The position numbers and the translations under genes are program-made. The notes below the pieces were generated by a model, which made no database searches, was not told the DNA's origin, and was given only the letters and a program-made list of their open reading frames with translations. From Saprospiraceae bacterium (lineage in GTDB: Bacteria; Bacteroidota; Bacteroidia; Chitinophagales; Saprospiraceae), in contig JANQRV010000589.1 in NCBI GenBank assembly GCA_028284395.1, forward strand, positions 1-33,474: a DNA stretch of 33,474 bases. Direction: 5' to 3'. This document shows positions 16,880-23,646 of this stretch, one piece after another. Every line of letters starts with the position of its first letter. The stretch's first letter is position 1.

Positions 16880-17560
16880 ATGAAAGCAGCTGCTTATTTA
16901 TCCCGATTGAGAACTTTGTTTGAGAAGCATTCGAATGCTGCCAACGCTGCAGCAATGAAGAAATATCTGCGCAACAAGTTCGAGTTTTACGGCATTAAAA
17001 CCCCGGAACGAAAAGAACTGGTGAAACAGGTGATTCAAGAGATTGGATTACCCGATAATTCGACTTTCATCGACCTTTGCTACGCTTGCTTCGGACCCGA
17101 CGAAAAGCGAGAATTACAACACGTGGTCAATGACTTTGGTCAGCGTCTCATCAAAAAACAAGATCCACATTTCTTCAAAGTAATTGAAGACCTGATACCT
17201 TTGCATTCCTGGTGGGACACCATCGATTTCATCGCCCCGAAACTGGCGGGACCTTTGCTGCAAAAGTTCCCCGAACAAGTACAACCGTTAACGAATAAAT
17301 GGATCCATGCAGAGAACTTTTGGTTTCAGCGTACGGCAATACTCTTTCAATTGAACTACAAGGACAAGACCGACGGTCAGCTGTTGTTCCAATTGATCTT
17401 AAAAAGAGTGGAATCCGAAGAATTCTTCATTCAAAAAGCAGCCGGCTGGGCTCTTAGACAATACGCCAGAGTTAATGAAAAGGCCGTTCGCCAATTTATT
17501 GAAGGGCATCCGGAATTATCCGTTTTGACCCGGCGAGAAGCCACGAAATGGTTAGGTTAG
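16880..17560 (+). CDS. AlkD-like DNA alkylation repair protein
   Basis: A 226-residue protein of the DNA alkylation repair family (PF08713), HEAT-repeat glycosylases that remove cationic alkylated purines such as 3-methyladenine or 7-methylguanine. It is all helical, with the family landmarks KFEFYGIKTPERKEL, the active-site segment LHSWWDTIDFIAP (Trp111, Trp112, Asp113) and FFIQKAAGWALRQYARVN (Trp190). These aromatic and acidic residues match those used by AlkD to capture the lesion. A longer frame from 16757 would run through the rarA start on the other strand; the ATG at 16880 gives the expected length. The start is preceded by TTTTTTTTGC, which resembles a degenerate -7 element. Its stop overlaps the tsaD stop on the opposite strand (bases 17557-17560). 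Confidence 0.9.
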   Translation: MKAAAYLSRLRTLFEKHSNAANAAAMKKYLRNKFEFYGIKTPERKELVKQVIQEIGLPDNSTFIDLCYACFGPDEKRELQHVVNDFGQRLIKKQDPHFFKVIEDLIPLHSWWDTIDFIAPKLAGPLLQKFPEQVQPLTNKWIHAENFWFQRTAILFQLNYKDKTDGQLLFQLILKRVESEEFFIQKAAGWALRQYARVNEKAVRQFIEGHPELSVLTRREATKWLG

Positions 17561-18558
17561 AGTTGCCATCTTGCCAACGGTGCGATGTCTTGACCCACAA
17601 ATTCCTCTTGCAAAAACTTGTAGTATCCGGCAACGGCGATCATGGCGGCATTATCGGTACAGAATTCGAAAGCCGGGATGAAGGTGTTCCAACCGAGCTG
17701 ATTTCCGGTTTGTTCCAAAGCTTTGCGCAAGCCCGAATTGGCAGAGACGCCACCGGCAATGGCAATTTCCCGGATACCGGTTTGTTCGGCAGCTAATTTC
17801 AGTTTATTCATCAAAATAGAAACGATCCGAGCCTGAACCGAGGCGCAGATGTCGTTCAGGTTTTCTTCAATGAAACCAGCATTCTTTTTGATCTCTTTCT
17901 TCAAAAAATATAAAATGGAGGTCTTCAGGCCACTAAAACTGAAGTTTAATCCGGCAATTTGAGGCTCCGGAAAAGAGAAGATAGCCGATCCCTTCTGGGC
18001 ATACCGATCAATGATTGGCCCCGCTGGATAATCGAGACCAATGATCTTGCCCGTCTTGTCAAAAGCTTCTCCTGCTGCATCATCCAATGACTGTCCGATG
18101 ACTTCCATATCGAGATGATCCCGGACGAGGACGATTTGGGTATGGCCACCACTTACGGTCAGGCATAAAAATGGGAAAGTGGGGTAGGGGGGCTGCGCGA
18201 AATGCGCCAATACATGAGCCTGCATGTGATTGACCTCAATCATTGGGATGTTCCTGCTCAGGGCAAAAGCTTTGGCGAAGGAGACGCCAACCAATAGCGA
18301 CCCGATCAATCCCGGACCCCTGGTAAATGCAATGGCATCGATTTGTTCTTTGTCGACCCCGGCTTTCTTCAGTGCCAGATCTACAACGGGAATGATGTTC
18401 TTTTGATGTTCGCGGGAAGCCACTTCGGGGACAACCCCTCCATACAACCGATGGGTTTCCTGATTGGCCACACAATTGCTCAGTACCATCGGGTGGGCGT
18501 ATACGGCTGCCGAGGTGTCGTCGCAGGAGGATTCAATCGCAAGGATGGTGGTACTCAT
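17557..18558 (-). CDS. tsaD: tRNA N6-adenosine threonylcarbamoyltransferase TsaD
   Basis: TsaD transfers threonylcarbamoyl to A37 of ANN-decoding tRNAs, with TsaB and TsaE (not here). The 333-residue length is standard. Visible family features are MSTTILAIESSCDDTSAAV at the N-terminus, ASREHQKNIIPVV, the metal-binding HMQAH (His111, His115), SGGHTQIVLV, GEAFDKTGKIIGLDYPAGP and GGVSANSGLRKAL. All are in place, so the enzyme should be active. The start is the ATG at 18558. It converges on the AlkD-like gene with overlapping stop codons and is separated from the next plus-strand gene by a 171-bp divergent gap, in which I find no clear -7 box for tsaD. Confidence 0.97.
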   Translation of the reverse strand: MSTTILAIESSCDDTSAAVYAHPMVLSNCVANQETHRLYGGVVPEVASREHQKNIIPVVDLALKKAGVDKEQIDAIAFTRGPGLIGSLLVGVSFAKAFALSRNIPMIEVNHMQAHVLAHFAQPPYPTFPFLCLTVSGGHTQIVLVRDHLDMEVIGQSLDDAAGEAFDKTGKIIGLDYPAGPIIDRYAQKGSAIFSFPEPQIAGLNFSFSGLKTSILYFLKKEIKKNAGFIEENLNDICASVQARIVSILMNKLKLAAEQTGIREIAIAGGVSANSGLRKALEQTGNQLGWNTFIPAFEFCTDNAAMIAVAGYYKFLQEEFVGQDIAPLARWQL

Positions 18559-18702
18559 GTATTGTTTTGTGAATGATTGTATTTATAGCTGTCTGCTTTA
18601 AAAAAAGAAAAAGTTCAATGGTTCGCTGGAGAAATTTCGATTACAAAGGGGAATATCGTAAAATTGCAGGGAATTCATGCCAAAGGTTTAAATAAAAAAC
18701 TT

Positions 18703-18710
18703 TATAATTG
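18703..18710 (+). promoter_or_regulatory. -7-like element TATAATTG
   Basis: One mismatch to TAnnTTTG, 19 nt before the ATG at 18730. It supports that ATG over the upstream TTG at 18664, which would place the promoter inside the coding region. Confidence 0.45.
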
Positions 18711-18729
18711 CATCAAAACAACACGAAAA

Positions 18730-19314
18730 ATGAGATTACTTATTAACCTGGTTTTAGTTGCTATTGTTGTAGGTCTGGTCTATGTGCTGATTGGTAGCAT
18801 CAGGGAACCCATCGCCTTTAAAAACGAAAAGGAGAGAAGAGAAGGAGCAGTTATTGAAAAGCTGACCATGATCCGGAATATGCAAGAATTGTTTCGGAAT
18901 ATTAAGGGAGGATTTGCCCCGGATTTTGATTCTTTGAAAAAAGTTTTGACCACTGATAGTTTTGTTGTGGTTTCTGTTATTGGAGACCCGGATGATCCGA
19001 ATTTCACCGGCGAAATTACCTATGATACCACTTACTTCCCTGCTGCGGATTCCATCACCGCAATGGGGATTAACCTGGATTCCTTAAGATTTGTTCCTTT
19101 TGGAAATGGATCGGCTTTCCAAATTCAGGCGGATACCATTACCTATCAGAAGACAAACGTACCGGTAGTCGAAGTCGGCATTAAAAGATCTGTCTTCATG
19201 GGCCCGTACGCCGATAAGCGTTTTGCCAGGTATGATCAAAAATACAATCCCGGAAGTGTGATCAAATTTGGAAATATGAACGCACCAAACCTTTCTGGAA
19301 ATTGGGAGAATTAA
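18730..19314 (+). CDS. membrane-anchored protein of unknown function, pilin-like architecture
   Basis: I do not recognise a named family. The 194-residue protein begins MRLLINLVLVAIVVGLVYVL, a single N-terminal membrane helix. It continues without a break into a charged amphipathic helix (about 30-65) with the pattern KLTMIRNMQELFRNIKGGFA, then FDSLKKVL and a beta-rich soluble domain. That order (hydrophobic helix, amphipathic helix, a Q-x-L-F-x-x-x-K-G-x-F turn, globular sheet) is how type II secretion pseudopilins and pilins look, but the prepilin peptidase site (G-F-x-x-x-E) is absent. It could equally be a plain membrane-anchored periplasmic protein. The ATG at 18730 is chosen over TTG 18664 because of the -7-like box at 18703. 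DUF3822 follows after 44 bp, suggesting a shared function. Confidence 0.75.
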   Translation: MRLLINLVLVAIVVGLVYVLIGSIREPIAFKNEKERREGAVIEKLTMIRNMQELFRNIKGGFAPDFDSLKKVLTTDSFVVVSVIGDPDDPNFTGEITYDTTYFPAADSITAMGINLDSLRFVPFGNGSAFQIQADTITYQKTNVPVVEVGIKRSVFMGPYADKRFARYDQKYNPGSVIKFGNMNAPNLSGNWEN

Positions 19315-19335
19315 GCTTAGAAATATTAGAACCAA

Positions 19336-19343
19336 TATCTTTA
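19336..19343 (+). promoter_or_regulatory. -7-like element TATCTTTA before DUF3822
   Basis: One mismatch to TAnnTTTG, 15 nt before the ATG at 19359. It may be an internal promoter that lets DUF3822-rsmD be expressed apart from the upstream gene. Confidence 0.3.
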
Positions 19344-19358
19344 GAGAATAAAGGTACA

Positions 19359-20162
19359 ATGGCAAGACTGTCTATCCTAGTTGGGATGGACAGTTTTGCA
19401 TATATGATCACCGATGACAAGAGATCGGTGGTAGCGTTGAAGCAATTTCATTTTGAAGAAAAAGTGCGTAATCCGATCGAACTGGGTCGCAAGTTACAGC
19501 CGCTGTTGGTGGAAGATACGCTGTTAAACGGAACATTTGAACGAACCTTCGTAGCGATCGATACCACGAATTTTACTCTTGTTCCCGACTTGCTATTTGA
19601 TGAAAACGAAGTTGCTTCCTATCTGACCGACGTCACTTACGTTTCCGAGAACGACAAAATCCTAGTAGACAAGTTCGCCTTCATTCCCTCCAAACTTATT
19701 TATCCCATCGATAAAGGCATTCAATTCCTGCTTAAGTTGCACTTTCCCGACTGTGAAATCTTTAATGTCTTCTCGGCATTGTTGGGTAGCGCTCGCCAGA
19801 TGATCCTCCAGGAGGGCGTGACCGGCAAGTACCTCTTTGTGAATGTACGCCGCAGTACGTTGCAAGTGCTTTTGTTCGAAGACGAAAAATTGCTGATTGC
19901 CAACGCCTACAGTTATCGAGGGTTGGACGACTTTCAATATTTTATCTTTTTGATCTTCCATCAATTCAAATTGGATCCGGCAAAGACGCCCATCTACCTT
20001 GCCGGGCAGATCGACGAAAAACATGAGAAATTTACGGTGTTGCACGATCGCATCGAACAGGTCCATCTGGTAGATTGGCCCGTGACATTGCTGACCGGCC
20101 CGAATTTTGCCAACGGAAGCAAACACCAGTTTTTTGATTTGGCCGGTCTGATGTATTGCTGA
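19359..20162 (+). CDS. DUF3822 family protein, probable actin/PilM-like fold
   Basis: A 267-residue cytosolic protein of the DUF3822 family, found in Bacteroidota next to rsmD and without a known function. It looks like two related halves. The first (1-95) opens with LSILVGMDSFAYMITDD and includes FVAIDTTNFTLVP. The second (about 150-260) has YLFVNVRRSTLQVLLFEDEKLLIANAYSY and TPIYLAGQI. Short beta strands, a turn and a later glycine-ended strand in each half recall the duplicated RNase H-like fold of PilM, FtsA and GspL. No clear phosphate-binding loops are visible, so ATP binding is uncertain. The fold statement is inference from pattern. ATG 19359 is chosen over TTG 19302, which lies inside the upstream gene. 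The stop is one base before the rsmD ATG. Confidence 0.85.
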   Translation: MARLSILVGMDSFAYMITDDKRSVVALKQFHFEEKVRNPIELGRKLQPLLVEDTLLNGTFERTFVAIDTTNFTLVPDLLFDENEVASYLTDVTYVSENDKILVDKFAFIPSKLIYPIDKGIQFLLKLHFPDCEIFNVFSALLGSARQMILQEGVTGKYLFVNVRRSTLQVLLFEDEKLLIANAYSYRGLDDFQYFIFLIFHQFKLDPAKTPIYLAGQIDEKHEKFTVLHDRIEQVHLVDWPVTLLTGPNFANGSKHQFFDLAGLMYC

Positions 20163-20163
20163 T

Positions 20164-20700
20164 ATGAGAATCATTGGAGGGCAATTCAAAGGGAGAAAAT
20201 TTTATCCGCCAGCCAAGAAATGGCCAACCAGACCTACTACCGACTTCGCCAAGGAAGGGCTTTTCAATATTCTCAATAATTACCTCGATTTTGAAGAGGT
20301 CAAAGTGTTGGACCTTTTTGGAGGTACGGGTAATCACACCTATGAATTCATATCGAGAGGATGCCGGGATGCCACCTACGTAGATCGATTCGGTCCCTGC
20401 GTTGCTTTTGTTAAGAAGACAGCCAAGGAATTGAACATTGCCTCTTATGTCCGGATAGTGAAGTCGGATGTTTTTAAATTTATCGAACACTGTCCGGATC
20501 AGTTTGACTACATCTTTGCGGGGCCTCCCTATCCACTCCAATCCATTCCGGATATACCCGATCGCATTTTTACTAAAGATCTTTTGCGCACGGGGGGGAT
20601 CTTTGTCCTCGAACACAATCCGGATCACAACTTTGAAGATCATCCGAGATTTTCACAAGTCCGAAATTATGGAACTACCATATTTTCTTTCTTTGAATAA
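20164..20700 (+). CDS. rsmD: RsmD-type 16S rRNA m2G966 methyltransferase with altered DPPY motif
   Basis: RsmD methylates N2 of G966 in 16S rRNA in the assembled 30S subunit. The 178 residues match the family. MRIIGGQFKGRKF, RPTTDFAKEGLFNIL and the SAM site VLDLFGGTGNHTYEFISRG (48-66) are clear, and EHNP and FSFFE close the protein. The catalytic motif, normally (D/N)PPY, reads GPPY here (FAGPPYPL, Gly120, codon GGG at 20521-20523). Changing an Asp codon to GGG needs two base changes, so a single read error does not explain it. Activity may be altered or lost, or the lineage may tolerate it. It starts one base after the DUF3822 stop, so translation is probably coupled, and a hairpin with a T tract follows. 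Confidence 0.9.
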   Translation: MRIIGGQFKGRKFYPPAKKWPTRPTTDFAKEGLFNILNNYLDFEEVKVLDLFGGTGNHTYEFISRGCRDATYVDRFGPCVAFVKKTAKELNIASYVRIVKSDVFKFIEHCPDQFDYIFAGPPYPLQSIPDIPDRIFTKDLLRTGGIFVLEHNPDHNFEDHPRFSQVRNYGTTIFSFFE

Positions 20701-20738
20701 GCACCAAACCACCATTATCTATAGGAAATTTCAGTTTC

Positions 20739-20818
20739 TTTTTTCCTTCAATTTCGTTAAAAATCCTCGCCAGAACGTTAGGCTATGCCTGCGTTTTTCG
20801 CCTCATTGAAGAAAAAAA
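20739..20818. repeat. long-range inverted repeat enclosing the rsmD terminator
   Basis: Arms at 20739-20752 and 20805-20818 are complementary at 13 of 14 positions (TTTTTTCCTTCAAT against ATTGAAG plus an A run). The 52-nt interior contains the hairpin at 20774-20798. A cruciform or an extended terminator stem on either strand is possible. The A run would serve as a T tract for minus-strand transcription. Confidence 0.45.
20774..20798 (+). terminator. intrinsic terminator after rsmD
   Basis: AACGTTAGGC and GCCTGCGTT form a stem of nine pairs (one G-U) with one bulged T around the loop TAT, running into five T residues. It lies 74 bp after the rsmD stop and closes the 18730-20700 gene run. Confidence 0.7.
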
Positions 20819-20866
20819 TAATTCTAAAATTTTGCCTATACATAATTATGGTTTAGTGCTTAGAAA

Positions 20867-21565
20867 CTAAGAAAACCAACTTTTCATACTGTCCAGGTTC
20901 TTTTGGAAATGGAGTTCCCGGTTGGTAATGTCGAAGGCGCAAAGACGTCCCTTGCCGGCTTCAATGGTCATGTAGCAGCCGCAATCGATGTTGATGACCT
21001 TGTCGGTTTCGAGGTTTTCCAATGCGGCCCTGATGTTTTGGTGGGAATTGGGCGTATGACCGTGGATGATAACCCGGTCTCCCAGCCAGTCGTAGTCGAT
21101 GTCCTTATACCAATTTCTAAGCCAGAGAAAGGCATCCAGGTCGTGGAGCGGGTCGCCATTGGTGAAGTTAATGCCGGCGTGCACAAAAATGAAAGAGTCA
21201 TCACTGTGGTAGAGTTCCAGGGCATCGAGAAAGTCCCAGTATTCATCTTCAATTTGCTGTACTTTGCGAACACCAAAGCTTTTGATCGTTTGCTTACCAC
21301 CGAACATCAACCAGTGTTTATTGGCTTCGCGGTCAAATTGAGCAGTTTCCATCAGTGACTCGTGATTGCCTTTCAAACAACGAACCTTGTAGCCATGGTT
21401 GATCAAGGACATGATCGTATCGATGACGCCTTTCGAATCTGGCCCACGGTCGATGTAATCCCCTCCCAGCAAGAGCAAATCGTCCCTGGTCAATGCGATC
21501 TTCTCCAAAAGTGCATTGAACGACTTATTGCAACCATGGATATCCGAAATGGCAATTTTTCTCAT
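20867..21565 (-). CDS. PPP-type metallophosphoesterase
   Basis: A 232-residue phosphatase of the serine/threonine protein phosphatase (PPP) family, close in size to bacteriophage-lambda/PrpA-type enzymes. Residues of the two-metal centre are present in order: SDIHG (Asp8, His10), GGDYIDRG (Asp36, Asp39, Arg40), KGNHES (Asn67, His68), FVHAGI and HGHTP. It could act on phosphoproteins or on dinucleoside polyphosphates as ApaH does; sequence alone does not decide. Start is the ATG at 21565, which places the family N-terminus (RKIAISDIHG) immediately. It stands alone, facing the rsmD terminator region and diverging from argS across a 186-bp gap in which only an argS promoter is apparent. Confidence 0.92.
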   Translation of the reverse strand: MRKIAISDIHGCNKSFNALLEKIALTRDDLLLLGGDYIDRGPDSKGVIDTIMSLINHGYKVRCLKGNHESLMETAQFDREANKHWLMFGGKQTIKSFGVRKVQQIEDEYWDFLDALELYHSDDSFIFVHAGINFTNGDPLHDLDAFLWLRNWYKDIDYDWLGDRVIIHGHTPNSHQNIRAALENLETDKVINIDCGCYMTIEAGKGRLCAFDITNRELHFQKNLDSMKSWFS

Positions 21566-21718
21566 TGGGGAATCTTTTAATGGTCGATTGCGGTTATGTA
21601 ATTAATCTGTGAAGTTGTTTACAGCCCGGCAAGGAAACTTTAAACAACTTCTCTATTTGCGAATGTAGCTAAGTTTTGCAAACAGACGATTTTTTCCGAT
21701 AAATTTCGCATAAAGTAA

Positions 21719-21726
21719 TAACTTTA
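21719..21726 (+). promoter_or_regulatory. -7-like element TAACTTTA of argS
   Basis: One mismatch to TAnnTTTG, 25 nt before the ATG at 21752. The surrounding gap is AT-rich and contains no reading frame. This is the best promoter candidate for the argS-pyrB run. Confidence 0.45.
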
Positions 21727-21751
21727 GCGTCTTAAAACAACTTCGTCCTCT

Positions 21752-23611
21752 ATGAATACAACTCAGTCCGTTGATATCGTCCATCTTATCCAGGAAGGAG
21801 TCATAAATGGCCTTCAATCCCTCTACGGTGTTGAGATTACGCCGGATCAAATCACGATGAATGTGACTAGAAAGGAGTTTGAAGGAGATTACACTGTTGT
21901 TGTATTTCCTTTTACCAGACATGCTCGCAAGAAACCAGAGGTCGTGGCCGAGGAATTAGGTAGCTATTTTGTCGAACATCTCCAATATATTGAAAAGTTT
22001 AATGTTGTTAAAGGATTTTTAAATTTAGTTGTCAACAACAGCTATTGGCTTGATTTTCTGGAGGGGATGTACGCCGATGAAAATTATGGTCGTCAACCAA
22101 GAAATGGCAAGAAGGCCATGATTGAGTTTTCGTCTCCCAATACCAATAAACCTTTGCACCTGGGGCATATCCGAAACATTCTTTTGGGGTGGTCGGCTTC
22201 GCGCATTTACGATATGATCGGCTACGACGTAGTCAAGGTACAGATCGTCAACGACCGGGGCATTGCCATCTGTAAAAGTATGCTTGCCTGGCAATTGTTT
22301 GGAGAGGGTGCTACCCCCGAAAGTACGGGCATTAAAAGTGACCATTTTGTTGGAAAGTACTACGTACTTTTCGAAAAGAAATTTCAGGAAAAATACCAGC
22401 AGTGGCAGAAAACTTCGGTAGCCGAACAAATACGGGAAGAAAAAGGAAAAGAAGGACAGCAAGCAACGGAATTCTTCAAGGCATTCAAAAATCAGTATTT
22501 CAATAAATACAGCGAACTGGGTAATCTGGCGAAGCAAATGCTTTTGAAGTGGGAAGCGGGCGATGAAGACACCATCGCTCTTTGGAATAAGATGAATAAC
22601 TGGGTTTATCAAGGGTTTGATACTACCTACGAAAGTCTGGGTGTGAATTTTGACAAGCTTTATTACGAATCGGATACCTATCTGCTGGGCAAGGAAACGA
22701 TTGCAAATGGTTTGGAACAAAACATCTTTTACGAAAAGGAAGACGGCTCGGTATGGATTGATCTGGAATCGTCCAAACTCGATCATAAATTGGTATTGAG
22801 AAGCGACGGGACTTCCGTATACATTACTCAGGATATCGGAACTGCCCAGCTGCGGTTCAAGGATTTTGGCCCGGAAAAAATGGTCTATGTTGTTGCCGAT
22901 GAACAGAATTACCACTTCAAGGTTTTGTTCGAAACATTGAAACGTTTGGGAGAACCTTATGCCGATGGACTGTTTCACTTATCCTACGGCATGGTCGACC
23001 TGCCGGAAGGGCGAATGAAGTCGAGAGAGGGAACCGTCGTCGATGCCGATGATTTGGTAGCAGAAGTTTTGTCGGAGGCACGCAAGGAAACCATGCAAAA
23101 GGGAGTAGTGGCAGAATTGGATACTGCCGAGCAGGATGCCATTATCCGCAAGATCGGACTGGGTGCCCTGAAGTTTTTTATCATCAAGGTGAACCCCAAG
23201 CGAAGAATGACCTTTAATCCTAGAGAGTCCGTGGACATGCAAGGGCAGACCGGGCCATACGTCCAGAATGCCTACGTGAAGATGAAATCTGTCATTAGGA
23301 AAGCGGGTGGATTACCAACGGTAGACTTGATCTATGACGATCTTCAGACGGCGGAAAAAGACCTGATCAGCGAAGTGTATCGGTTCCCCGATCTGGTCAA
23401 AAATGCTGCGGAGGAATACGACCCTTCCCTGATTGCTAACTACTGTTACGATTTGGCAAAAGGGTACCATAAATTCTGGCACGACTTCAAGATTTTGGGT
23501 GCTGAAACGGAAGCGGCCAAAGTTTTTAGACTGAGACTGAGCAACGCCATGGCAAATGTACTGAAACAAGGAATGGCACTGTTGGGAATTGAGATGCCGG
23601 AACGCATGTAG
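21752..23611 (+). CDS. argS: arginyl-tRNA synthetase
   Basis: ArgRS charges tRNA-Arg, a class I enzyme. The 619 residues cover the N-terminal Add-1 domain (about 1-105, with FEGDYTVVVFPF), the Rossmann fold with FSSPNTNKPLHLGHIRN (HIGH motif as HLGH at 136-139), and the KMSKS-equivalent region at 422-427 (MKSREG, the MKTR-like degenerate form normal for ArgRS). Then follows the helical anticodon-binding domain, with TGPYVQNAYVKMKSVIRKAG and the C-terminal NVLKQGMALLGIEMPERM. A charged insertion around 205-245 (KKFQEKYQQWQKTS and KEGQQATEFF) is seen in Bacteroidota ArgRS. All motifs are intact. It is followed by glnS after 35 bp without an apparent promoter. Confidence 0.98.
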   Translation: MNTTQSVDIVHLIQEGVINGLQSLYGVEITPDQITMNVTRKEFEGDYTVVVFPFTRHARKKPEVVAEELGSYFVEHLQYIEKFNVVKGFLNLVVNNSYWLDFLEGMYADENYGRQPRNGKKAMIEFSSPNTNKPLHLGHIRNILLGWSASRIYDMIGYDVVKVQIVNDRGIAICKSMLAWQLFGEGATPESTGIKSDHFVGKYYVLFEKKFQEKYQQWQKTSVAEQIREEKGKEGQQATEFFKAFKNQYFNKYSELGNLAKQMLLKWEAGDEDTIALWNKMNNWVYQGFDTTYESLGVNFDKLYYESDTYLLGKETIANGLEQNIFYEKEDGSVWIDLESSKLDHKLVLRSDGTSVYITQDIGTAQLRFKDFGPEKMVYVVADEQNYHFKVLFETLKRLGEPYADGLFHLSYGMVDLPEGRMKSREGTVVDADDLVAEVLSEARKETMQKGVVAELDTAEQDAIIRKIGLGALKFFIIKVNPKRRMTFNPRESVDMQGQTGPYVQNAYVKMKSVIRKAGGLPTVDLIYDDLQTAEKDLISEVYRFPDLVKNAAEEYDPSLIANYCYDLAKGYHKFWHDFKILGAETEAAKVFRLRLSNAMANVLKQGMALLGIEMPERM

Positions 23612-23646
23612 AATTATTATGTTACGTATTTTTCAAACCATTATTG

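Noticed and set aside
20032..20643. 203-residue minus-strand frame across DUF3822 and rsmD
   Set aside because: It spans two real genes in antisense and has no family features.
22025..22978. 317-residue minus-strand frame inside argS
   Set aside because: It lies wholly antisense to conserved ArgRS coding sequence and has no domain signature; it is a by-product of codon usage.
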